Shown: positions 24,360 through 33,148 of the stretch, piece by piece | Layout of the letters: every line of letters starts with the position of its first letter | Position numbering within the stretch: position 1 is the stretch's first letter | Source of the DNA: Actinomadura citrea | Lineage (GTDB): Bacteria > Actinomycetota > Actinomycetes > Streptosporangiales > Streptosporangiaceae | Direction: 5' to 3' | Assembly (NCBI RefSeq): GCF_013409045.1 | Contig: NZ_JACCBT010000001.1 | Location: 8,472,669 to 8,536,668 of the forward strand | DNA: 64,000 nucleotides | Translations under genes and position numbers: made by a program | Notes under the pieces: generated by a model | Databases searched by the model: none | The model's input: only the letters and a program-made list of their open reading frames with translations | What the model was told of the DNA's origin: nothing

Positions 24360-26855
24360 TCAGTCATGCGCGAGGGACTCCACGATGGACGTCTTCGCGG
24401 CGCGCCGCGCGGGCAGCACGGCCGCGACCATTCCGGCCGCGCCCGCGAGGACCACGAACCCGATGACCTGCAGGTAGGGCAGCGAGAAGATCGAGTCGCT
24501 CGCCATCGCGTTCGTCGCGGCCCAGCCGAAGCCCACCCCGAGCACGACCCCGGTGGCCGCGCCGATCACGGCCATGACGAGGGCCTCCACCGACAGCATC
24601 CGGCGGAGCTGGCGCTTGGTGAGGCCGAGGGCGCGCAGCAGCGCGGACTCGCGCGTGCGCTCCACGACCGACAGGGTCAGCGTGTTCGCGATGCCGAACA
24701 GCGCGATGACGATCGCCAGCCCGAGCAGCCCACCGAAGATCATCAGGACCATGTCGATGGCCTTGGTCAGCGTCTCCTCGAACTCGGCGGACGAGGCGAC
24801 CTTCGCGGCCGGGTAGGGGCGCGCGGCGTCGTCCACGGCCCGGCGCGCCTGTGCGGCGGGGACGCCGTCGCGGGTCTTGACGTAGATCCCCGACGGGTCC
24901 AGGACGCCGAAGTACCGGGTGAAGTCCGGCTCCGGGACGATGATCCCGTCGAGGCCCGCACCCACCGCGTAGACGGCGGTGATCTTCACCGGGACGGTGC
25001 CGTTCGCCGTACGGACCTGCACCGTGTCGCCGAGGGCGCGGCCTGACGTCTTGGCCGTCTCCTCGTCCACCATCGCCGTGCCCGGCTTCAGGGCGGCGTC
25101 CAGCGACCCCTGCTCGACCTCCGGCTTGAGGATCCTCCCGAGCGCCGAGGTGGTGATCGTCGAGATGTCGCCGCCGACGCCGCCGACGCGGGTCTCCTTG
25201 CGCCGGGTCTCGACCACGCCGGCGACCTCGGGCCGGGTGCGCAGCGCCTCGGCGAGCGCATGCGGGAGGGTCCCCTCGAAGCTCTGCGGCCGGATCTGGA
25301 ACTGGACGGGGAACTGCTCCTCCAGCTGGTGCGCGGCCGTCGCCTTGCCGCTCGCCGCGACCACCGCGAACAGGCTCATCAGCCCGACGCCGACGGTCAG
25401 CGCGATCGTCGTGGTCGCGGTGCGGCGGGGAGCGCGCTGCGCGTTCGCCACGGCCAGCCGTCCCGGGACGCCGCCGAGCCGTGCCGGGACCGCGCCCGCG
25501 ACCCGTCCGAGCGGACGGACGAGCGCCGGCATCGCCGCGATCACGCCGAGGAAGAACACGCCGCCGGCGAACGCGACCGCGTACATCGCGGTCTCGCCCT
25601 TCTCCATGCCGAGCGAGCCGAGACCGCCGATGGCCAGGCCCGCGGCGCCCAGCAGGACGGCGAGGACGGTGCGCACCACGCCGAGCCTGAACCGTCCGGC
25701 GCCCGGCTCCAGGTCGGCGCGCAGCGCGGCGACCGGCGATACCCGGGTGGCCGCGCGGGCGGGCAGCAGCGCGGACAGGACCGTCACCACGATCCCGACG
25801 GCCAGCCCGATCACGATCGTCCGGACCGCGAGGGACGGTCCGGCGACGGCCACGCGCTCGTTCAGCCTGCTGACCACGACCAGCGCGCCCTCACCGAGGC
25901 CGACCCCGGCGAGGAGGCCGAGCAGGGAGCCGACCAGGCCCACGACGGCGGACTCCACCACCACGCCCCCGAACACCTGCCGGCGGGTCGCGCCGACGCA
26001 GCGCAGCAGCGCCATCTCCCGCATCCGCTGGGCGATCAGGATCGAGAACGTGTTGTAGATCACCAGGGCGGACACCAGCATCGCGACCAGCCCGAAGATC
26101 AGCAGACCGGTCCTGATGATCTTGGTGTCGGCACCGGCCGCCCTGGCCAGCCGCGCGCCGAGCTCCTCGCCCGTGTACACGCGGTAGGCGCCGCCCGCGG
26201 CGGCCTCGACGGCGTCCCCGGACCCGCCCGCTATGTCGAGCTCGCGGTAGGTCTTCTCGCCGGTCATCCGCATCGCGGTCGCCGGGTCGAAGCCCACGGC
26301 GCCCCGGAAGCTCGCCTCCTGGTCGATGCCGAAGTCGACCAGTCCGACGACCGTGAACCGGTGCGGGCGGGACCCGTGATCCAGGACCGTCACCGCGTTC
26401 CCGACGGAGTAGCCCTCCCGCTTGGCGAGCCGCGTGTCGAGGACCGCCTCACCCCCGCCGGACGGGGGACGCCCCTTGTCGACGTCGTAGCGCAGCAGGC
26501 GTCCGGACGGCACGGACATCCCGACCGTCGGGAAGTCGCCCACCGCCTTGCCGTCCTTGCCCACGAGAGCGGCGTCGCCCTTCACGGCGCCCTGGACGTC
26601 CTTGACGCCGGGGAGCGCCTTCACCTTGCCGAGCAGTGCCGGGGGGACGCCCTTGCCGGAGTCGTCGCTCTTGGGCAGCACCGCGTAGTCGACCTTGTCG
26701 GCCGACTTGGCGAACGTCTTGGAGACGCCCTTGTCCAGCGTGTCCGTCAAGACGAACGTCCCGGAGATGAAGCCGACGCCGAGGGTGATGGCCGCCGCCG
26801 TGAGCAGCAGCCGCAGCTTGTGGGCGCGCAGGCCCGCGAGAGTCGTCCGCAGCAT
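24360..26855 (-). CDS. ABC transporter permease, FtsX/MacB type
   Basis: Large 831-residue membrane protein. An N-terminal membrane anchor (LRLLLTAAAITLGVGFISGTFVL) leads into a MacB-like periplasmic-type domain. A first FtsX domain follows (about residues 255-370), then a cluster of three segments, a second extracytoplasmic domain, and a last FtsX domain ending SIVESLAHD. This duplicated layout is that of actinobacterial exporters for peptides, lipids or antibiotics. The ATG at 26855 overlaps the ATPase stop (TGATG), so the two subunits are coupled. No substrate can be assigned; the nearby two-component system is a plausible regulator. Confidence 0.92.
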   Translation of the reverse strand: MLRTTLAGLRAHKLRLLLTAAAITLGVGFISGTFVLTDTLDKGVSKTFAKSADKVDYAVLPKSDDSGKGVPPALLGKVKALPGVKDVQGAVKGDAALVGKDGKAVGDFPTVGMSVPSGRLLRYDVDKGRPPSGGGEAVLDTRLAKREGYSVGNAVTVLDHGSRPHRFTVVGLVDFGIDQEASFRGAVGFDPATAMRMTGEKTYRELDIAGGSGDAVEAAAGGAYRVYTGEELGARLARAAGADTKIIRTGLLIFGLVAMLVSALVIYNTFSILIAQRMREMALLRCVGATRRQVFGGVVVESAVVGLVGSLLGLLAGVGLGEGALVVVSRLNERVAVAGPSLAVRTIVIGLAVGIVVTVLSALLPARAATRVSPVAALRADLEPGAGRFRLGVVRTVLAVLLGAAGLAIGGLGSLGMEKGETAMYAVAFAGGVFFLGVIAAMPALVRPLGRVAGAVPARLGGVPGRLAVANAQRAPRRTATTTIALTVGVGLMSLFAVVAASGKATAAHQLEEQFPVQFQIRPQSFEGTLPHALAEALRTRPEVAGVVETRRKETRVGGVGGDISTITTSALGRILKPEVEQGSLDAALKPGTAMVDEETAKTSGRALGDTVQVRTANGTVPVKITAVYAVGAGLDGIIVPEPDFTRYFGVLDPSGIYVKTRDGVPAAQARRAVDDAARPYPAAKVASSAEFEETLTKAIDMVLMIFGGLLGLAIVIALFGIANTLTLSVVERTRESALLRALGLTKRQLRRMLSVEALVMAVIGAATGVVLGVGFGWAATNAMASDSIFSLPYLQVIGFVVLAGAAGMVAAVLPARRAAKTSIVESLAHD

Positions 26856-27628
26856 CACGCCCCCAGGCCCTTCAACCGGTCCAGGACGGCGTCCGGGGTC
26901 GGCTGGAAGAGCTCCGACACGATCTCCCCGTCCCGCAGGAACACCACCCGGTCGGCGTACGAGGCGGCCACCGGGTCGTGGGTGACCATCACGATCGTCT
27001 GCCCCATCTCGCGGACCGAGGAGCGCAGGAACCCCAGGACCTCGGCGCCCGCGCGGGAGTCGAGGTTGCCGGTCGGCTCGTCCGCGAAGATCACCTCGGG
27101 CCGGGCGACGATCGCACGGGCGCACGCCACCCGCTGCTGCTGGCCCCCCGACAGCTCGCTCGGCCGGTGCCCGAGCCGGTCCCGCAGGCCCAGGGTGTCG
27201 ACGACCCGCTCGAACCAGGCCCGGTCGGGCTTGCGCCCGGCCAGCTCCAAGGGCAGCAGGATGTTCTGCTCGGCGGTGAGCGTGGGCAGCAGGTTGAACG
27301 CCTGGAACACGAACCCGACGCGGTCGCGGCGCAGCATCGTCAGCTGCCGGTCGCCCATCCCGGTGATCTCGGCGTCGCCGAGGACGATCCGCCCGCCGGT
27401 GACGGTGTCGAGGCCGGCCAGGCAGTGCATCAGCGTCGACTTCCCCGATCCGGACGGCCCCATGATCGCGGTGAACGCGCCCCTGGCGAACCCGACGCCG
27501 ACCCCGCGGAGCGCGTGGACGGCCGCGTCACCGGACCCGTACACCTTGGACACGCCCTCGGCGATGACGGCCGGCGGTGCCCCGGCGGCGGGGGATCCCC
27601 CGGGCGGCTCGGCGAACGTGCTGGTCAC
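26855..27628 (-). CDS. ABC transporter ATP-binding protein, MacB/LolD type
   Basis: 257 residues with Walker A GPSGSGKST, Q-loop VFQAFNLLPTLTA, signature LSGGQQQRVACARA, Walker B VIFADEPTGNLD and the switch His in MVTHD. The LDSRAG run after Walker B is typical of MacB/LolD-class ATPases that work with FtsX permeases. The GTG at 27628 has AAGGAG five bases upstream; a start at 27763 would add 45 residues of non-family sequence. First gene of the pair, about 250 bp after the chaplin-like gene. Confidence 0.94.
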   Translation of the reverse strand: MTSTFAEPPGGSPAAGAPPAVIAEGVSKVYGSGDAAVHALRGVGVGFARGAFTAIMGPSGSGKSTLMHCLAGLDTVTGGRIVLGDAEITGMGDRQLTMLRRDRVGFVFQAFNLLPTLTAEQNILLPLELAGRKPDRAWFERVVDTLGLRDRLGHRPSELSGGQQQRVACARAIVARPEVIFADEPTGNLDSRAGAEVLGFLRSSVREMGQTIVMVTHDPVAASYADRVVFLRDGEIVSELFQPTPDAVLDRLKGLGA

Positions 27629-27814
27629 GGTGACTCCTTCGGATCGCGGATGGACGCGCTCCACGCTAGGAATCCGCGCCGTCCCTGCCATCGACCCGGC
27701 GGCCACGCTCCGCCTCACTCTCACGGCTATCCGGCCCGCCCGCGTACGACCTGAGTCGTACACGGCCGTCCCCCCGCCCGCCGACCCCGCCCGTTCGGGG
27801 CGCGGGCACGCGAA

Positions 27815-27845
27815 GGCGCCGGAGACAGCGTCGGTCTCCGGCGCC
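27815..27845 (-). terminator. Strong hairpin after the chaplin-like gene
   Basis: Perfect 12-bp arms GGCGCCGGAGAC (27815-27826) and GTCTCCGGCGCC (27834-27845) with a 7-base loop, 34 bases past the stop. Confidence 0.85.
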
Positions 27846-27879
27846 TCGACGACGGGCGGTCGGCCCGCCGTGTGCCGTG

Positions 27880-28203
27880 TCAGTGCCCGTAGTTGACGGA
27901 CGAGCCGCCCTTGCAGTGGGCGCTCGCACCGCCGAGGACGGCGACGGCATTGCCGCAGACGTCCACGGGAACCGAGATCGGCGCGATCACCTGGGTCCCG
28001 TTCAGGATCCCGAAGTTGTCGCTGGTCTTGTTGTGACTGAACCAGTTCTCGTCGTGGCCCTTGCCATGGTGACCCTTGCCATGGTGGCCCTTGCCGTGGT
28101 CATCCCCGCCACCGTAGGTGGCGGCGTACGCGGGCGCCGCCGCGAGCGCGGAGCCGGCGATGGCGAAGCCGAGGATGCCGGTGGCGGCAAGCTTCTTGAA
28201 CAC
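27880..28203 (-). CDS. Secreted chaplin-like protein with His/Gly/Lys repeats
   Basis: Short chaplins are hydrophobic amyloid-forming surface proteins that coat aerial hyphae. The 107-residue precursor has a signal peptide (MFKKLAATGILGFAIAGSALAAAPAYA, cleavage after AYA; residues 1-27), then three GKGHH units. The chaplin-type core follows: NFGILNGTQVIAPISVPVDVCGNAVAVLGGASAHC, with the two Cys of short chaplins. The GTG at 28203 has GGGAGGA five bases upstream. The inserted repeat is unusual. The gene has its own terminator and lies between the ABC exporter and a two-component system. Confidence 0.85.
   Translation of the reverse strand: MFKKLAATGILGFAIAGSALAAAPAYAATYGGGDDHGKGHHGKGHHGKGHDENWFSHNKTSDNFGILNGTQVIAPISVPVDVCGNAVAVLGGASAHCKGGSSVNYGH
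28054..28098. repeat. Three 15-bp tandem repeats in the chaplin-like gene
   Basis: Units at 28054-28068, 28069-28083 and 28084-28098 (consensus GTGGCCCTTGCCATG). They encode the GKGHH series. Confidence 0.85.
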
Positions 28204-28363
28204 GAGAGTCCTCCCGTATGTGGGCTTAGCAGTGCCCGAGGTGACAGTGCCGACGCCGCCCACTGAGACGGCGTCGCGTACGGTAGTTACCCGGCTACGG
28301 TAAGGAAGATCGAATGCGCGTCCCAGGATGGCGCCAAATGATGATCACGAGGCGCCCAAGGCG

Positions 28364-29053
28364 TCACGCGGATGGGCCGTTTTGACCGCTTTTCACCAGA
28401 CCTGTCTCGTAAGCGAACACGACCGCCTGCACCCGGTCGCGCAGGCCGAGCTTCATCAGGATCCGCCCCATGTGGGTCTTCACCGTGGCCTCCGAGACGA
28501 AGAGCCGTCCGGCGATCTCCGCGTTCGACATCCCGCGCGCGACGAGCCGCAGCACCTCGTTCTCCCGGTCGGTCAGGCTCTCCAGCGCCCCGATCGCCTT
28601 CTGCTCGGCGTCCGGCAGATGCACCGCGAACCGGTCCAGCAGCCGCTTGGTCGTGCTGGGCGCCACGACCGCGTCCCCCGAGTGCACCGCCTTGATCGCC
28701 TCGATGAGCTGCGCCGGCCCCGCGTCCTTCAGCAGGAACCCGCCCGCGCCCGCCTTGATCGCGGCGAACGCGTACTCGTCCAGGTCGAACGTGGTCAGGA
28801 TGACGACCTTCGGCCCGGACCGCGCCACCACCTGGCGCGTCGCCTCGATCCCGTCCATCCGCGGCATCCGGACGTCCATCAGCACCACGTCCGCCCGCGT
28901 GCCCCGCAGGAGCTCCAGCGCCTGCAGCCCGTCCCCGGCCTCGCCGGCGACCTCGATGTCGGGCTGCGCGTCCAGCACCATCCTGAACCCGGCCCGCACC
29001 AGCTCCTGATCGTCCACGAGCACCACCCGGATGGGCGCCGCCACGTCCGTCAT
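28364..29053 (-). CDS. NarL/LuxR-family response regulator
   Basis: 229 residues: a receiver domain with the phosphoacceptor Asp in VLMDVRMPRMDG and the switch Thr in ILTTFD, plus the Lys in LLKDAGP. A C-terminal LuxR HTH follows (LTDRENEVLRLVARGMSNAEIA…SEATVKTHMGRILMKL). It is paired with the kinase gene 76 bp upstream. GGGAGG lies four bases before the ATG. Likely targets are nearby, such as the exporter or the chaplin-like gene, but no operator was identified. Confidence 0.95.
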   Translation of the reverse strand: MTDVAAPIRVVLVDDQELVRAGFRMVLDAQPDIEVAGEAGDGLQALELLRGTRADVVLMDVRMPRMDGIEATRQVVARSGPKVVILTTFDLDEYAFAAIKAGAGGFLLKDAGPAQLIEAIKAVHSGDAVVAPSTTKRLLDRFAVHLPDAEQKAIGALESLTDRENEVLRLVARGMSNAEIAGRLFVSEATVKTHMGRILMKLGLRDRVQAVVFAYETGLVKSGQNGPSA

Positions 29054-29129
29054 GCCACCTCCCTGTCCGCCACTCCCCGCACGCCCGGCGAGGGGCGCCG
29101 CAAGCCCTGATCCCGCTCGCCGCGTCCGG

Positions 29130-30299
29130 TCACGCGGCGACCTCCTCGCGAACCGGGAGGATCGCGGCCACCGCGAAACCGCCCCCGGCGCGCGGGCCGA
29201 CGGCGACCGTCCCGCCGTACACGGCCACGCGTTCGCGCATCCCCGCCAGCCCGTGGCCGCGACCGTCGTCGGGCGCCGCCGCACCGCGACCGTCGTCGAC
29301 CACCCGGATCTCCAATGCGTCGCCGGAGTAGCACAGCCGTACCGACACACTCACCCGCGGGCCACCATGCTTCAGCGTGTTGGTCAGCGCCTCCTGGACG
29401 ATCCGATAAACCGTGAGCTGGCGCCCCTCCGACATGGCCGCAGGGGTCCCGTCCACTTCGAACTCCACCGCCAGCCCGGCCGCGCGGACCTGTTCGACCA
29501 GCTCGTCCAGTTGGGCCACCCCCGGCTGCGGCGCGTACGTCCCGGCGTCGTCGTTCTCGCGCAGCACGCCGAGGAGCCTTCGCATCTCCGCCAACGCCAG
29601 CCGTCCCGTCGAGGAGATCGTGTCGAGCGCCTGCCGGGCCCGCCCCACGTCGGTGTCGATGGCGAAGGACGCGCCGTCCGCCTGCACGACGATCACGCTG
29701 ACGTTGTGGGCCACCACGTCGTGCAGCTCGCGGGCGATGCGGGCGCGCTCGGCCGCCATCGCCACCTTGACCTCGTTGTCGCGCTCGCGCTCCAGTCGCT
29801 CGGCCCGCTCCTCCACCGAACGCAGGTACGCCCGGCGCGTGCGCATGTGCAGCCCGAGGACGTACACGCCCGCCACCAGCACCGTCATCATGACGAACGA
29901 GAACTTCCGGTCGTCGGCACCGGTCGGGTAGCGGTAGGTCGCCATGACCGAGCCCACCTCGCCGATCAGCGCCGCCGCGAGCCCCCAGCGGAACGTGCAC
30001 CCGGCCGCGACCGTGTAGAGCCCCATCAGGACCGCCACGTTCGCCGGAACCGGGATCTGCCCCAGCACGCACTGGACGAAGGAGACCAGCGCGATGACGG
30101 CGAAGACCGTCCGGGGGAACGTCCGGCGCAGCATCAGCGGCCCGGTCAGCGCAATGGTCAGCAGCACGTAGTGCCCCGTGCCGATCCCGCTCGGCCCCAC
30201 CAACAGTGACGGCACCGAGAAGAACAGGACCGGCAGCGCGAAGAAGGCGTCGACGAGCGGCTTCTTGCCCCGCAGCCACTCCCATGCGCTCGCCACCAT
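29130..30299 (-). CDS. Sensor histidine kinase, HisKA_3 (NarX/DesK-like) type
   Basis: 389 residues with an N-terminal membrane domain of five or six segments (about residues 15-150), a coiled coil, and the HisKA_3 dimerisation helix with the phosphoacceptor His in RIARELHDVVAHNVSVI. An HATPase domain follows, with VYRIVQEALTNTLKHGG, VVDDGRG and GHGLAGMRERV. It has no large external sensor, so the signal is probably sensed in the membrane. Cognate regulator downstream. The divergent methyltransferase gene begins 113 bp away. Confidence 0.94.
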   Translation of the reverse strand: MVASAWEWLRGKKPLVDAFFALPVLFFSVPSLLVGPSGIGTGHYVLLTIALTGPLMLRRTFPRTVFAVIALVSFVQCVLGQIPVPANVAVLMGLYTVAAGCTFRWGLAAALIGEVGSVMATYRYPTGADDRKFSFVMMTVLVAGVYVLGLHMRTRRAYLRSVEERAERLERERDNEVKVAMAAERARIARELHDVVAHNVSVIVVQADGASFAIDTDVGRARQALDTISSTGRLALAEMRRLLGVLRENDDAGTYAPQPGVAQLDELVEQVRAAGLAVEFEVDGTPAAMSEGRQLTVYRIVQEALTNTLKHGGPRVSVSVRLCYSGDALEIRVVDDGRGAAAPDDGRGHGLAGMRERVAVYGGTVAVGPRAGGGFAVAAILPVREEVAA

Positions 30300-30411
30300 G
30301 CCCGCCAGCGTACGTACCGGCAGGTCACTCCGGGATCAGCCGTAGGTCGGACCCGTGTCAGCCGCAGGGATGGCCCATCCGGGCCCCGCCACTCACGGTA
30401 ACGTCGCACTC

Positions 30412-31467
30412 GTGGAGTCGCTGGTTTCCGGATGGCTGACGTGGCGCGCCGCGATGGAGCGGGCCCTCTACGGGGAGGACGGTTTCTACCGGCGCGAACG
30501 CCCCGCCGAGCACTTCCGCACCTCGGTGCACGCCTCGCCGCGGTTCGCCGCCGCCATCGCCCGCCTGCTGGTCGAGGTCGACGCCCTGCTCGGCCACCCC
30601 GACCGGCTGGACGTGGTCGACATCGGCGCCGGGTCCGGCCGCCTGCTGGGCAACATCCTGGGCTGCGTGCCGCCCGACCTGGACGCCCGGCTCGTCCCGA
30701 CGGCCGTGGAGCTGGCACCGCGTCCCGCCGACCTCCCGTCCCGGATCGTCTGGCGCCCCGACCTGCCCGGCCGCATCACCGGCCTGGCCGTCGCGAACGA
30801 GTGGCTCGACAACGTGCCGCTGGACGTGGTGGAACGCACTCCCGAGGGCATCCGGACCGTCCTGGTCGACCCGTTCAGCGGCACCGAGCGACCGGGGCCG
30901 CCGCCGTCCGACGAGGACCGCGGCTGGATGGAGCAGTGGTGGCCGCTGGCCGAACCGGGCGACCGCGCCGAGATCGGGCATCCGCGCTGCGCCGCCTGGT
31001 CCTCCGTGATCGGCCGCCTGTCCGCCGGTCTCGCGCTCGCCGTCGACTACTCGCACTCCCGCGAGTCCCGCCCGGTCTACGGGTCGCTGACCGGCTACCG
31101 CGACGGCGCGACCGTCCCCGCCGTCCCGGACGGATCATGCGACGTCACCGCCCATGTCGCGCTCGATGCCTGCCTGGTCGCCGGACGACGCGCGGGAGCG
31201 ACGTCCAGCCTCCTGACGACCCAGCGCGAGGCCCTGCGCGCCCTGGGGCTCTCGGGAACCCGCCCACCCCTCGACCTGGCCCACCAGGACCCCCGCGCCT
31301 ACGTGGCCGCCCTCTGCCACGCCGGCGAGGACGCCGAACTGACCGACCCCACCGGCCTGGGCGGCTTCGGCTGGCTCACCCAGACCATCGACATCCCCAT
31401 CCCCGTCCCCTTAACCCGAACCGACCAGCAGACCCTGCAAGACCACCTGAACCCGAACCTCCACTGA
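30412..31467 (+). CDS. SAM-dependent methyltransferase, MidA-like (COG1565/DUF185)
   Basis: 351 residues. It has a Rossmann SAM-binding loop VDIGAGSGRLLGN, the family hallmark NEWLDNVPLDVVE, ALAVDYSH and a terminal RTDQQTL region. MidA homologues in mitochondria methylate NDUFS2, the NuoD counterpart, at an Arg. A NuoD-like gene lies 4 kb away, so a link is possible (inference). The GTG at 30412 is seven bases after TAACGT (30399-30404), so the message would be leaderless. Divergent from the histidine kinase. Confidence 0.87.
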   Translation: MESLVSGWLTWRAAMERALYGEDGFYRRERPAEHFRTSVHASPRFAAAIARLLVEVDALLGHPDRLDVVDIGAGSGRLLGNILGCVPPDLDARLVPTAVELAPRPADLPSRIVWRPDLPGRITGLAVANEWLDNVPLDVVERTPEGIRTVLVDPFSGTERPGPPPSDEDRGWMEQWWPLAEPGDRAEIGHPRCAAWSSVIGRLSAGLALAVDYSHSRESRPVYGSLTGYRDGATVPAVPDGSCDVTAHVALDACLVAGRRAGATSSLLTTQREALRALGLSGTRPPLDLAHQDPRAYVAALCHAGEDAELTDPTGLGGFGWLTQTIDIPIPVPLTRTDQQTLQDHLNPNLH

Positions 31468-31661
31468 CTCAGCAGGAAGACGCAGGCCGGGAGCCGCGCA
31501 CAGCATCCCCAACCCCAGGGTCGTGTTGCGGGCGGAGCTTCAGCTTCTCTGGGTCTGCTCCTCTGGGTCAGCCTCCGCAGAACGAGCCACGCCCGCACCC
31601 CGGCTCAGGGCAAACGCAAGACCGGCCGAGCAACGTCTCGATCCCACCCCACCGACGCGAA

Positions 31662-31754
31662 CCGGCTACCGCACCGCGTGGAGTGACGCGGACCGGCTAC
31701 CACTCCACGTGGAGTGACGTGGAGCTGCTAGCGCTCCACTTGGAGGGCGGTCAG
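31662..31754. repeat. Three imperfect 31-bp tandem repeats running into the end of a P450 gene
   Basis: Units at 31662-31692, 31693-31723 and a diverged 31724-31754. The middle unit carries the palindrome CACTCCACGTGGAGTG (31701-31716). The third unit overlaps the stop codon and last residues of the P450 gene. The remainder of the gap 31468-31661 is otherwise featureless. Confidence 0.75.
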
Positions 31755-32936
31755 GCCGCGTAGGACGTAGCCGGACTTCCACTCTGGTTCGGTGGTGAGG
31801 TGCAGGGCGGGGGCCGCGCGCAGCAGCGCGCCGAACGACTCGGTGAGCTCGATGCGGGCCAGGGGCGCACCCAGGCAGTAGTGGATGCCGAGGCCGAAGG
31901 TGATGTGGGGGTTCGGGTCGCGGCCCAGATCGAGCCGGTTCGGGTCGGCGAACACCTCCGGGTCGCGGTTGGCGGACGCGAACTGGAGGGCGACCTCGGC
32001 GCCGCGGGGGATGTCGACGCCGGCGACCCTGATGTCCTCCAGCACCCAGCGTTCGAACATGGGCGCCGGCGTGTCGTAGCGCAGCAGCTCCTCGACCGCG
32101 GTGGGCACGAGCGACGGGGCGGAGCGGAGACGTTCCAGCTGGCCGGGGTTGCGGAACAGCGTCCACCAGCCGTTGCCCGTCGCGTTCACCGTGGCCTCGT
32201 GGCCGGCGTTGAGGAGCAGGACGCAGGTGCCGATCAGCTCGTCCTCGGTGAGCCGGTCGCCCTCGTCCACGACGTGGGCCAGCGCGGTGATGAGGTCGTC
32301 GCCCGGCTCGGCCCGCCGGGCGCGGGCCAGCTTCCGCAGGTAGTCGGAGAACTCCACGGCCGCGCGGACGGCGGTCCGCTGGACGTCCTCGGGCGGGTTC
32401 AGCTCGTACATGCCGCAGATGTCGGCCGACCAGGGGCGCAGGAGGTGCCGGTCCTCGGCGGGGACGCCCAGCATCTCGGCGATCACGTTCACCGGCAGCG
32501 GCTCGGCGATCTCGGCCAGCAGGTCGCCGCCGCCCCTGTCCGCCAGCCCCGACGCGAGCTCCTCGGCGAGGCGCCGGATCATCGGGCGCAGGCCCTCCAC
32601 CATGCGCGCCGTGAACGCCTTGGACACCAGACGCCGCAACCGCGTGTGGGTGGGCGGTTCCACGTCCAGCATCCCGGCGCGGATCAGGTCCCAGAAGGGC
32701 TGGAGGAAGTCGGGCTCCGGCTCCTGCCCGAACTCCTCGTGGCTCGCGGTGTGGAGGTACGACCTCCCGAGACGCCGGTCGCGAAGCAGCGCGTCGACGT
32801 CCTCGTACCGGCTGATCACCCACTGGCCGGTGGGCTCGTGGAAGAACACCGGCCGCTCCGCGCGGAGACGCTCGAACACCGGATACGGGTCCGCCACGAA
32901 TGCGGTGGACCAGGGATCGTAGGCCAGGTCGCTCAT
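31728..32936 (-). CDS. Cytochrome P450 (second, CYP107-like)
   Basis: 402 residues. It shows YDPWSTAFVADPYPVFERLRAE, the C-helix HTRLRRLVSKAFTARMVEGL, the I-helix LLLNAGHEATVNATG (the usual AGHETT has Ala in place of the first Thr), EELLR (ExxR), and the heme-binding FGLGIHYCLGAPLARIE. No ferredoxin is near. The ATG at 32936 is chosen: TATCGT ends six bases upstream, giving a leaderless start. An ATG at 33029 with AAGGGA would add 31 residues, but those codons look non-coding and the family does not have them. It lies between the MidA gene and the PH-domain genes. Confidence 0.92.
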   Translation of the reverse strand: MSDLAYDPWSTAFVADPYPVFERLRAERPVFFHEPTGQWVISRYEDVDALLRDRRLGRSYLHTASHEEFGQEPEPDFLQPFWDLIRAGMLDVEPPTHTRLRRLVSKAFTARMVEGLRPMIRRLAEELASGLADRGGGDLLAEIAEPLPVNVIAEMLGVPAEDRHLLRPWSADICGMYELNPPEDVQRTAVRAAVEFSDYLRKLARARRAEPGDDLITALAHVVDEGDRLTEDELIGTCVLLLNAGHEATVNATGNGWWTLFRNPGQLERLRSAPSLVPTAVEELLRYDTPAPMFERWVLEDIRVAGVDIPRGAEVALQFASANRDPEVFADPNRLDLGRDPNPHITFGLGIHYCLGAPLARIELTESFGALLRAAPALHLTTEPEWKSGYVLRGLTALQVER

Positions 32937-33052
32937 GTCCCGACGATATGCGCCCTTTGCGGTTATTTGGAGCGGAGCCGTGTTGGCGCCGGGCTCCTTC
33001 GGCGCCGCCGCGGCAGCCTCTTCACACATGATCGCGTTCCCTTCTCGGCGGG

Positions 33053-33085
33053 GTCGGCCCGCCCTCCCCCCTCGGGCGGGCCGAC
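33053..33085 (-). terminator. Hairpin after the PH-domain operon
   Basis: Perfect 12-bp arms GTCGGCCCGCCC (33053-33064) and GGGCGGGCCGAC (33074-33085), about 64 bases past the last stop. Confidence 0.75.
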
Positions 33086-33148
33086 GTGTTCCATCGTCGG
33101 GGGACGCCGAGGGGCGCGGAAGTAGAACGCGATTCTGGGGATAAGTCG

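Noticed and set aside
25260..27896. Long open frame antisense to the ABC transporter
   Set aside because: Composition-driven shadow; the minus-strand transporter genes are complete.
32937..33029. 31-residue extension of the second P450
   Set aside because: Codon third positions look non-coding, the family lacks it, and a leaderless start is available at 32936.
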